Notes under the pieces: generated by a model
The model's input: only the letters and a program-made list of their open reading frames with translations
The model's database searches: none
Told to the model about the DNA's origin: nothing
In this document: positions 8,083 to 15,020 of the stretch, in pieces
Layout: every line of letters begins with the position of its first letter
How positions within the stretch are numbered: position 1 is the first letter of the stretch
Translations under genes and position numbers: made by a program
NCBI GenBank assembly: GCA_033720735.1
Contig: JAWWBX010000075.1
Coordinates: 1 to 16,237 of the forward strand
Source: B8-G4 sp033720735
GTDB lineage: Bacteria > Bacteroidota > Bacteroidia > Chitinophagales > Saprospiraceae
Direction: 5' to 3'
DNA length: 16,237 nucleotides

Positions 8083-11000
8083 GGAAGATCAATACGCACT
8101 ACGGTGCCGGGCGGATCGACCAGGTCAGTCACTTGTACCCGCGCCTCATGGCCGTACAATGCCTGTAACAGCCCAAGGCGGTCGCTGGTGATCTGCATTC
8201 CCAGGGATTCCTGCTTACTGCGCGACCTGGTACGCAAGCGCTGGGCCTGCTCTCTTCCGATACCGTTGTCTTCGATACGAATGGAGACCATATCGGTATT
8301 GCGGGTAATGGCAATCTCGATCTTGCCTGGTCCGTCGGTTTTGTGTTTGAGTCCATGCCAGATGGCATTTTCAACGTAGGGCTGCATGACCAGGGGTGGA
8401 ACTTCAATAAAATCCGGATCAATACCATCACCAATCGCGATCTTATATGTGAAGTTCTTGAAACGAAACTTCTCCAGTTCAAGATATGCCGTGAGCGCAT
8501 CGAGATCGTCCTGAAGTTTGACAAACTTGTGCCGGCTGTTCTTAAGCACCTGCCTGATCAGCTGGCTAAATCGTGACAGATAATATTTTGCCTCGGCAAA
8601 ATCTTTTTTGGCAATCAATGACTGCACACTGTTCAGGCTGTTAAAGATGAAATGGGGATTCATCTGCGCACGCAGCGCTTTCATTTCAGTCTCTGCGATC
8701 AACTTGTTGATCCTGATGCGTTCTTGTTCCTTGCGTCGCATTTGCCTGATCCGATTACGATAAAGCACAAAGGCAAAACCGGCTACGGATAAAGCGCAAA
8801 GGATATAAAACAGGTTGGTGCGCCACCAGGGCGGCGTGACAATGATCGTCAATAATTGTTTTTCGGGACACCAGTGCCCGTCGGCATTGGCAGCTTTGGC
8901 AGCAAGTCTGTAGCGTCCTGGCGAAGCATTTGCCAGAGTAATATTGCGTGACGTTCCCAGATCGATCCATTGACCATCATTGATCCGGTAGCGATATTGC
9001 GTTGCCAAGGGAGCGGTATAATGCAAGGCGATCAATTGAACTTCAATAAAATTCTGGTGGAAAGGAATTTGAATTTGCTTGATCCGTTCGAACGCAGCAG
9101 GCGGAATGATGCGCTTATTGTTTGTTTTGATCTCATCGATATATAAGAATGGCGGGATCGTATTCTCGCCCATGTCGGAGGGCTGGAAAAAGTCAACACC
9201 CAAATCTCCACCAAAGTAGAGCATGCCTGAAGGAGACTTGAAAGCAGACTTTTCGGTATAAATATTATTGATCAGCCCGTCTGCCCGGGTATATATGCGA
9301 GACATCGAAGTGGCAGGATTGAAGCGGACAAGGCCGCCTTTGGTGCCGAGCCAGAGTTCGCCCGCGTCTCCTTCCAGAATGGAATTGACGACGTGCCTCA
9401 CGGGTGGTTCGCCACTTGGATAATAGGTGATCTGACCCGTGACAGGATCCATACGGTGTAATGCCCGGTCCGTGGCGATCCAAAGGGATCCATCAGAATG
9501 GGGGTGGATCTCGTGTACAAACGTGCCCAGGAGATCCCGGCCGTTTGGAAACTGCCCCTGAGGGATCTGTTCAACGGCGAGTGTCGCTTCATCCATTCGG
9601 AACACGCCGTGAGGTGAAGTGCCCCACCAGATCGTACCGTCCGCCCCGCGGGCAATCGTTCTGGCATTCAGCAGGTCGTACTGGCCGAGGCTGTCAAGAC
9701 GATGGAGATGGCCTGTTTGCAGATCCAGCCGGCCAACGGAATTTTGATTGGTGCACAACCAGACATCGTTGTTCTGACCCATCAGGAAATCCCGGATCGG
9801 ACCACCAACAAACATCGGGTATTCACGGTAACTGTCATCATGCAGATCCCAGATAAAGAAATTACGGGTGGTCGTAAATGCGATCGTGTTCTGGTCCAGG
9901 GATTGGATGCTGTGGATACGCACCAGATCAATAGGTGGTCGGAAGCGGGGAAAGGGTTGTGATGGCAAGGCAGAGGGCCAATAATCTTCTGTTTCGTAGG
10001 TGAGTTTGTTCCACCGCTGTGGCTTGCGTCCACAAAACCACACAAATTCATCCGTTGCGAAAACCGACAGCACGAGGTACCCGTCGCTGTCAATCGATTG
10101 AATGGCTTTATTGGTTCTGGGCCACATGTGCAGGACGTCACCACCCGACCAGAAATTTCCGAAGGCGTCGACATAGGATGGGGAATTGTAAAAGCCACGG
10201 AATCCATGATGCGCTCCCTGATGTGGATTAAAGAATATGTATGTACCCGTGCGAGGTTGATAGCGATAGGCGCCGGCGCTGCGTGCGCTGATCCATAATT
10301 CACCATTCTCATCAACATCGAAACGAAACCCTCCCCATTCCGAACCGGTACCGGCAAACACCGGATCAGGGCGGAAGGTGTCTGTGAGAGGGTCCCAAAT
10401 ATACAGGCGATCAGGTGTGTTACGGGCGCTCACCCAGATCACGCCCTCCGGATCCTGATCTATGGAAAAAATCTGTGTATTGGGGTAGCCGGGGCGATTG
10501 CCATAATGAACAAATTGCCCGTTGTCGGTCATGCGGTTGACGCCGTCGTTGGTGCCAACCCAGAGGATTGAATCCCGGGCCCAGTGCATCGTTCTCACAA
10601 ATGGATGACTCAGAGATGTTTTATCGCTGGTGTGCGTAAAAAGGGCCTGAGCGGTGGTGTCATTCAGGAGGTATTTGACCAGGCCGCGATCCGTACCTAC
10701 CCAAAGAGTGTCGTGCACAGCCGACAACGCGTACACGGAAATGTCCCCATCACAACTTCCGGTCTCTTCCCGCAGGCAAACCTGGTGGAAGCTTTCGCGG
10801 TCGCGGTCAAAGAAATGCAGACCGTGATCCACTGTACCGACCCACATGCGATGGGTGTGGTCTTCGGCAATGGAGACCACGCGCGGTCCGCGCAGCGCCG
10901 TCGAGTCATTCAACTCCGGTTGGAACACACGAAAGTTGTACCCGTCGTATCGGAGCATCCCGTTGTTGGTGCCGATCCACATGAATCCATAGCTGTCCTG

Positions 11001-11141
11001 AAACAGCACCCGGGATTCGTCGATCTGGTACTGGGTGTTCAGTGTTTGAAACTGTTGAGATGTCAAAGGGCGTGCATGCATCAGACAGATGAGCAGCCAT
11101 GCTGACAGTATCCAGAGCGGGTATCGCTGATCCGGGCTCAA
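8070..11141 (-). CDS. Two-component-propeller LytS-type sensor histidine kinase (full length)
   Basis: A 1023-residue membrane sensor kinase. Order: N-terminal signal or anchor (WILSAWLLICL, residues 10-20); about 14 propeller repeats with WIGT, WVGT, LWLGT motifs (about 30-680), enough for two seven-bladed propellers; a Y_Y_Y-like beta domain (about 685-770); a membrane helix (about 776-794); a charged helix; then the LytS/His_kinase core with H830 in QMNPHFIFNSLNS, YVENAIWHGL, EDNGIGR and a final TVVRIDLPIPD. It resembles Bacteroides hybrid sensors outside the membrane but has no receiver or AraC domain; the regulator is encoded separately just upstream. The start is TTG at 11141, sharing TTGA with the regulator stop codon, so translation is probably coupled; it keeps the signal peptide. 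The ligand is unknown; related propellers often sense glycans, but nothing here shows that. Confidence 0.93.
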   Translation of the reverse strand: MSPDQRYPLWILSAWLLICLMHARPLTSQQFQTLNTQYQIDESRVLFQDSYGFMWIGTNNGMLRYDGYNFRVFQPELNDSTALRGPRVVSIAEDHTHRMWVGTVDHGLHFFDRDRESFHQVCLREETGSCDGDISVYALSAVHDTLWVGTDRGLVKYLLNDTTAQALFTHTSDKTSLSHPFVRTMHWARDSILWVGTNDGVNRMTDNGQFVHYGNRPGYPNTQIFSIDQDPEGVIWVSARNTPDRLYIWDPLTDTFRPDPVFAGTGSEWGGFRFDVDENGELWISARSAGAYRYQPRTGTYIFFNPHQGAHHGFRGFYNSPSYVDAFGNFWSGGDVLHMWPRTNKAIQSIDSDGYLVLSVFATDEFVWFCGRKPQRWNKLTYETEDYWPSALPSQPFPRFRPPIDLVRIHSIQSLDQNTIAFTTTRNFFIWDLHDDSYREYPMFVGGPIRDFLMGQNNDVWLCTNQNSVGRLDLQTGHLHRLDSLGQYDLLNARTIARGADGTIWWGTSPHGVFRMDEATLAVEQIPQGQFPNGRDLLGTFVHEIHPHSDGSLWIATDRALHRMDPVTGQITYYPSGEPPVRHVVNSILEGDAGELWLGTKGGLVRFNPATSMSRIYTRADGLINNIYTEKSAFKSPSGMLYFGGDLGVDFFQPSDMGENTIPPFLYIDEIKTNNKRIIPPAAFERIKQIQIPFHQNFIEVQLIALHYTAPLATQYRYRINDGQWIDLGTSRNITLANASPGRYRLAAKAANADGHWCPEKQLLTIIVTPPWWRTNLFYILCALSVAGFAFVLYRNRIRQMRRKEQERIRINKLIAETEMKALRAQMNPHFIFNSLNSVQSLIAKKDFAEAKYYLSRFSQLIRQVLKNSRHKFVKLQDDLDALTAYLELEKFRFKNFTYKIAIGDGIDPDFIEVPPLVMQPYVENAIWHGLKHKTDGPGKIEIAITRNTDMVSIRIEDNGIGREQAQRLRTRSRSKQESLGMQITSDRLGLLQALYGHEARVQVTDLVDPPGTVVRIDLPIPD

Positions 11142-11890
11142 AACAGGTTGAGCAGTTGTTCTTTCTTGCTCCTCGACACCTTCACCTGATCACCATTGTC
11201 CATGATCAGAATGCCGCCGTCCGTCTTGGCATACTTCCGCACATGATTCAGATTGACGATGTACGAGTTGTGCACGCGGAAGAAATGGTAATCGCACAGC
11301 GCCTCTTCAAGATAGCGGAGAGACTTCGAGATGTACATCTTACTCCCGTCGGTAAAATACACGTGGCTGTATGCACCATCGGATTGGCAATACAGGATCT
11401 GGTCGAGCTTGATAAACTCCAGGCCGTCAAAGGTGGGCAGAGCTACCTTGCGCACGGTATTGTTCTCTATGTCGCGCAGTTGCTGGATGAGGAAGTCGAT
11501 CTGTCGTTGAGAATTGCCCTGCTTCTTGATACGCCGCACCTTTTCGATTGATTTCCTGAGCGCGGCCGGCTCCACCGGCTTGAGCAGATAGTCGATGGCA
11601 CTGATCTTGAAGGCCTTCAGTGCGTACTGGTCGTAGGCCGTCGTAAAAACGACTTCAAAACGAATGTTGGGCACCATTTCGATGACGTCAAACCCATTGA
11701 CAAACGGCATGTCGATATCCAGAAAGACGATGTCCGGATCATGTTTCAGGATTGCCTTGATCCCGTCTTTCCCGGAGTCACACGTTGCGACCACCGTGAC
11801 ATCGGGACAATATTCACGCAATTCATTCGACAGAAAATCGATGCACTCCAATTCGTCGTCGATGATGATTGCTGTCAGTTGTTGATCCAT
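11138..11890 (-). CDS. LytTR-family response regulator (pair 2)
   Basis: A 250-residue regulator starting MDQQLTAIIIDDE. Receiver domain at about residues 5-125, with D11/D12, phospho-acceptor D58 in IVFLDIDMP, a TAYDQYALKAF segment and the conserved Lys in DYLLKP. The C-terminal LytTR domain (about 145-250) has ILYCQSDGAYSHV, ISKSL, FFRVHNSYIVNLNHV and VSRSKKEQLLNLF. It is the first gene of a two-gene operon: its stop codon overlaps the kinase start by four bases. In the other two pairs of this window the kinase comes first. Phosphorylation by the adjacent kinase is inferred from the overlap. A weak TATTTTG on the minus strand about 25 bases upstream could be a promoter -7 element. Confidence 0.94.
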   Translation of the reverse strand: MDQQLTAIIIDDELECIDFLSNELREYCPDVTVVATCDSGKDGIKAILKHDPDIVFLDIDMPFVNGFDVIEMVPNIRFEVVFTTAYDQYALKAFKISAIDYLLKPVEPAALRKSIEKVRRIKKQGNSQRQIDFLIQQLRDIENNTVRKVALPTFDGLEFIKLDQILYCQSDGAYSHVYFTDGSKMYISKSLRYLEEALCDYHFFRVHNSYIVNLNHVRKYAKTDGGILIMDNGDQVKVSRSKKEQLLNLF

Positions 11891-12189
11891 ACGAGTGGTG
11901 TAGAACGGAGTTCAAAATACGGGCTGAAAGCGAAAGCGCCTGTTCACCTTCAATATCGTTGATGCCGGAGACCTGGCCAAGGAGCAGTTGACCAATGGTC
12001 GATCAGGGCGATGGATGTGCCATGGTGGTTTATGGAAAGGGAGAGCAGAGGCAGCGGAATGCCGTTAGGCGCAAGCATCTCGGAGAGGATGATCACAAAT
12101 GATGCAGGGAAATAGGGCATCAACAGACGATCAGCACATGAGGACCCAGTCGTAAGATGACAGCCAACACATGACGATGATCTGCCGGA
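11891..12189. other. Intergenic region between the CBS gene and regulator pair 2, no gene seen
   Basis: A 299-bp stretch with no supported gene; frames on both strands are broken by stops and I recognise no protein remnant. Both flanking genes are on the minus strand, so it holds the 3' end of the CBS transcript and the promoter of the regulator/kinase operon. Visible details are an 11-bp odd palindrome GACCAATGGTC (11990-12000), GAACGGAGTTC (11903-11913), and a TATTTTG on the minus strand close to TAnnTTTG, just upstream of the regulator start. Each is short enough to occur by chance. Confidence 0.55.
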
Positions 12190-12660
12190 CTATCCTGCCT
12201 GAATTTCGTCAAAGACCTCACTGTACAGGATCGGCCGCGGGTACTCCCGTGTCAGTGTGTGCCTGATGACATCAAACGCGGTGATGACGCCTTTCAATTC
12301 GTGCCGCAGATTGACGACCGGCAGCATCTTGAAGCGGCGGTCCATAAACAACTCGGCAGCCGTGCCCACTTTATCTTTCGGGGTGATCACGAGTACTTTG
12401 GTGGTCATCACATCCTGCACCTGCTTGTCATCCAGGTCATCGATCTCGCGTCCCTTGCGCCACAGGTCATGTGAGGTGATCATCCCCACGAGGACGTTGA
12501 CTTCGTTGACGACGGGCATTTGATGCACACCATTTTCCAGCATGGTATTGGTGACATCCCTGATCGTATCTTCAGGATGGGCCACGGGTGGGTTTTTGGT
12601 CATGATCCGGCGGACTTCTTCATTGAGGGGCATAACAGTCAATTTTTGTGTGCGATTCAT
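12190..12660 (-). CDS. Tandem CBS-domain protein
   Basis: A 156-residue protein made almost entirely of a CBS pair (Bateman module). The first CBS covers about residues 15-75 (VRRIMTKNPPVAHPEDTI, then HQMPVVNEVNVLVGMITSHDL), the second about 80-140 (VQDVMTTKVLVITPKDKV, then FKMLPVVNLRHELKGVITAFDVIRH). No other domain, signal peptide or membrane segment is seen. CBS pairs bind adenine nucleotides such as AMP, ATP or S-adenosylmethionine and control partner proteins; stand-alone examples usually lack a known partner. The ATG at 12660 is used; an internal ATG ten codons later would also keep both domains. A 251-bp gap separates it from the cyclase gene upstream, so it may have its own promoter rather than belong to that cluster. 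Confidence 0.92.
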   Translation of the reverse strand: MNRTQKLTVMPLNEEVRRIMTKNPPVAHPEDTIRDVTNTMLENGVHQMPVVNEVNVLVGMITSHDLWRKGREIDDLDDKQVQDVMTTKVLVITPKDKVGTAAELFMDRRFKMLPVVNLRHELKGVITAFDVIRHTLTREYPRPILYSEVFDEIQAG

Positions 12661-12911
12661 GGAAGATACTCAAAAACAGTGATACTCTGCGCTGACTTTT
12701 CACGCTGGCCTGCCGAAACAACAACGGGCGCCAAAAGGCCATTTTGACCGTGGTGAACGCCGAACGTTGTAAGCAGATTTTTGTAGCGGAAGTGAAGGTA
12801 TGCGGCATGTTCAAGAGATGCTTCATGATCTCTTTGGCCGGCTTGCCTCAACGATCACGGCATAAGGTCAGCAACTCCAACGATGACGCTGCCGGGTTGC
12901 AAACCTGATTT
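12661..12911. other. Intergenic region between cyclase and CBS genes, no gene seen
   Basis: A 251-bp gap between two minus-strand genes. Short open frames run through it on the minus strand, including one continuous with the CBS gene's upstream side, but none has a recognisable protein. On the minus strand TGTTTTTG lies about 10 bases before the CBS start and matches the Bacteroidota -7 pattern TAnnTTTG at 7 of 8 positions; I see no convincing -33 partner and the spacing would give an almost leaderless mRNA. At the cyclase end there is only a 5-bp hairpin (12904-12916). Confidence 0.5.
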
Positions 12912-14240
12912 TCAGGGAGCGGGTACTGCAGACTCCGCCGCTTCCTGCATCACACCAGTCACAAAGGTCAGGGCATCCTTCCACGCCTCCAGTGTGTATG
13001 GCGTCGTCTGCTCGCCCAGCTCTGATTCAATACATGCCAGCAGTACATCTACCAGCACCGGATAATACTCCGACTTGACGCCGTAGCGCGCGTGCGACCG
13101 GCCCAGCGAGCGCAGGCCCATCTTCAGGTATTTGGGCCGGCTCATGCTGTAGACGATACTGGTGAGCATGTGCATCAGCAGCTTCCCCTGGTGGCGCATG
13201 CTCTTGGTACACAGCGGCCGGGCGGCCGGGATGGCGGCAAACACCGAAGCATAGAACTTCTCAACACACGCTTCTTCGTTCTTCAGAATGAGGTCAAGTG
13301 AGGATTGGAGCTCGAGCTGGATGTCCATCTGATTGATACCCAGTACTTCCGATACCTGCTTGTGCCCGGTACCACCGGTCAGGGCGATCCGATGGGTGCT
13401 TCCGGTTCGTAGCAGGCCTGCGTCCAGACGCGACATGACATCTTCCGAGACGAGCAGGTCGGTATCGGTTTCCTTGGTCGCTGACTGGATCCGGCTGGCG
13501 ATATTCATGGTCTCGCCGATGACGGCAAATTGCCGGTGTTTGGGATGACCCAGATGCCCGACGTAGGCTGGACCGTAGGTGATGCCGACACCGATCTTCA
13601 ATTCAACGTCAAACGGCTCCAGCTCGTAACGATTCAGGCGCGATGCCGCGTATTGCATGGCCAATGCGGCCCGTACCGCACTGAGACAATGTGTTGCGGG
13701 GTCGCCGCCTGCCACGCCAAAGACACCGACGATCTCATCGCCGACATATTGATAAATGATCCCGTTGTTCATCAGGATCGGATCCCCGAGGGCGGTGTAG
13801 AACCGATTGAGCAAATGGGCGGTATCAAAGGTGAGCAGGCGTGCAGTGATACGGGTAAAACCGCGCATATCGCAACAGAGGATCGCCACCTCCTGCTCCT
13901 GCGCAGTCCCTTCGGGCAGGGTCTCCAGTTGGATGTTGCTGATTTCCGGCCCCGACCAAAGCAAGCGCTCAACTTCCACATCACCCCTGATCCGGGCCTG
14001 GCAAGCCAGCCGGATGGCCGGATCCCACTTGCGTGACGCAGCAAGTTCTCTTTCGATCTCCGTATACCCGGACAACTGGTCCAGACCCCTTATGACACGG
14101 ACCCGGCAGGTGGTGCATTGACCATTGCCGCCGCACTCATGCAGGTGTGCGATCTGATTGGTGATCGAGGCCGAGAGGACCGAAGTATCTTCCGGCACCT
14201 CCACGGATCTGTTGAGTCCGCGGTAATGAATCGTTGGCAT
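12912..14240 (-). CDS. Ferredoxin - class III nucleotide cyclase - globin fusion protein
   Basis: A 442-residue soluble protein with three domains. Residues 1-95 are a [2Fe-2S] ferredoxin: C36, C42, C45 and C80, spacing C-x5-C-x2-C-x34-C, close to adrenodoxin-type ferredoxins. Residues about 115-300 are a class III cyclase: metal-binding D124 (CCDMRGFT) and D168 (YQYVGDE), with N246 and R250 (GETMNIASR) at the transition-state positions. The usual adenine-selecting Lys and Asp are Q164 and E243, so the substrate (ATP or GTP) is open. Residues about 305-435 are a globin of flavohaemoglobin type: Tyr B10 (Y330 in KFYASVF), Gln E7 (Q351), proximal His F8 (H383 in LGRSHARYGV) and AW at 419-420. 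The CD1 Phe appears replaced by C344. No reductase domain follows. It starts 20 bp after the LytTR regulator, so it is probably the third gene of that operon. Control of cyclase activity by redox state and O2 or NO is inferred. Confidence 0.9.
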   Translation of the reverse strand: MPTIHYRGLNRSVEVPEDTSVLSASITNQIAHLHECGGNGQCTTCRVRVIRGLDQLSGYTEIERELAASRKWDPAIRLACQARIRGDVEVERLLWSGPEISNIQLETLPEGTAQEQEVAILCCDMRGFTRITARLLTFDTAHLLNRFYTALGDPILMNNGIIYQYVGDEIVGVFGVAGGDPATHCLSAVRAALAMQYAASRLNRYELEPFDVELKIGVGITYGPAYVGHLGHPKHRQFAVIGETMNIASRIQSATKETDTDLLVSEDVMSRLDAGLLRTGSTHRIALTGGTGHKQVSEVLGINQMDIQLELQSSLDLILKNEEACVEKFYASVFAAIPAARPLCTKSMRHQGKLLMHMLTSIVYSMSRPKYLKMGLRSLGRSHARYGVKSEYYPVLVDVLLACIESELGEQTTPYTLEAWKDALTFVTGVMQEAAESAVPAP

Positions 14241-14260
14241 TGCTTGGCAGATAGATTTGA

Positions 14261-15001
14261 CTAAAACAAATTCATGAGTGCTTCCTTGCGGCTGCGCGAT
14301 ACGGGGACGATGCGGTCGTCGGTCATCAGCAGGTAGCCGCCTTCCGAGCGGACGTACTCCTTGATATGTGACAGGTTGACCAGGTGCGAATGGTGTGAGC
14401 GGAAAAAGTTGTGCGCTCCGAGCATGTCCTCGAAGTCTTTCAGGGTCCGGCTGATGATCCTCTTGCGCCCTCCGACGAGATACACCAACGTGTAGTTGCT
14501 GTCCGACTCACAGGAGACGATCTCCTCCGGTTTGACAAATTCAATACGTTCTTTGGTCGCCAGGGCGATCTTGGCTGGTCCGCGACCTTCACCACCGATA
14601 TTGCTGAACAACACTTGTAGTTGCTCGGAAGAAATGGCAGGCTGTGCTTTGTTTTGATGTTTCTCGATGGCACGCTGCAGCTCCTGCGGCTGGATCGGTT
14701 TGAGGAGGTAGTCCAGGGCGCTGAATTTGATGGCCTTGATACCAAATTCATCATAGGCCGTCGTGAAAACCACATCAAAGGAGATCGTGTCAAGGTTTGA
14801 CAGCACATCAAATCCATTGAGTTTCGGCATCTCGATATCAAGGAACAGCAGGTCGATGTCGTGCTCTTTGAGGTAAGCCAGACCCTCTTCGGGATCGTTG
14901 AAGGTGGCGAGGATTTGCACTCCGTCACAGAATTGCTCGATCTTCCATTTCAGCGTTTCTATTGAGTGGGTCTCGTCGTCAATGATGACTGCTTTGATCA
15001 T
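14261..15001 (-). CDS. LytTR-family response regulator (pair 3)
   Basis: A 246-residue regulator starting MIKAVIIDDE. Receiver domain (about 1-120): D8/D9, phospho-acceptor D55 in LLFLDIEMP, TAYDEFGIKAIKF and the Lys of DYLLKP. LytTR domain (about 140-246): IALATKERIEFV, IVSCESDSNYTLV, IISRTLKDF, FFRSHHSHLVNLSHI and VSRSRKEALMNLF. It resembles regulator 1 of this window more than regulator 2 at its N-terminus (M-I-R/K-A-V-x-I-D-D-E and S-x-E-T-L). It lies 19 bp after the kinase gene and 20 bp before the ferredoxin-cyclase-globin gene, so it sits in the middle of a probable three-gene operon. Phosphate donor is inferred to be the adjacent kinase. Confidence 0.95.
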   Translation of the reverse strand: MIKAVIIDDETHSIETLKWKIEQFCDGVQILATFNDPEEGLAYLKEHDIDLLFLDIEMPKLNGFDVLSNLDTISFDVVFTTAYDEFGIKAIKFSALDYLLKPIQPQELQRAIEKHQNKAQPAISSEQLQVLFSNIGGEGRGPAKIALATKERIEFVKPEEIVSCESDSNYTLVYLVGGRKRIISRTLKDFEDMLGAHNFFRSHHSHLVNLSHIKEYVRSEGGYLLMTDDRIVPVSRSRKEALMNLF

Positions 15002-15020
15002 GGCTGGATGGTTTACAAAT

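Noticed and set aside
9265..10357. Several long open frames on either strand inside the kinase gene
   Set aside because: They are other-frame shadows of the 1023-residue kinase, whose domains run without interruption.
11891..12189. Possible LytTR sites (CGTT cores) upstream of regulator 2
   Set aside because: The cores occur at about chance frequency, in mixed orientation and without the 21-bp spacing.
12904..12916. CCTGA-TTT-TCAGG hairpin at the cyclase stop codon as a terminator
   Set aside because: Only a 5-bp stem and a very short T stretch; common by chance.
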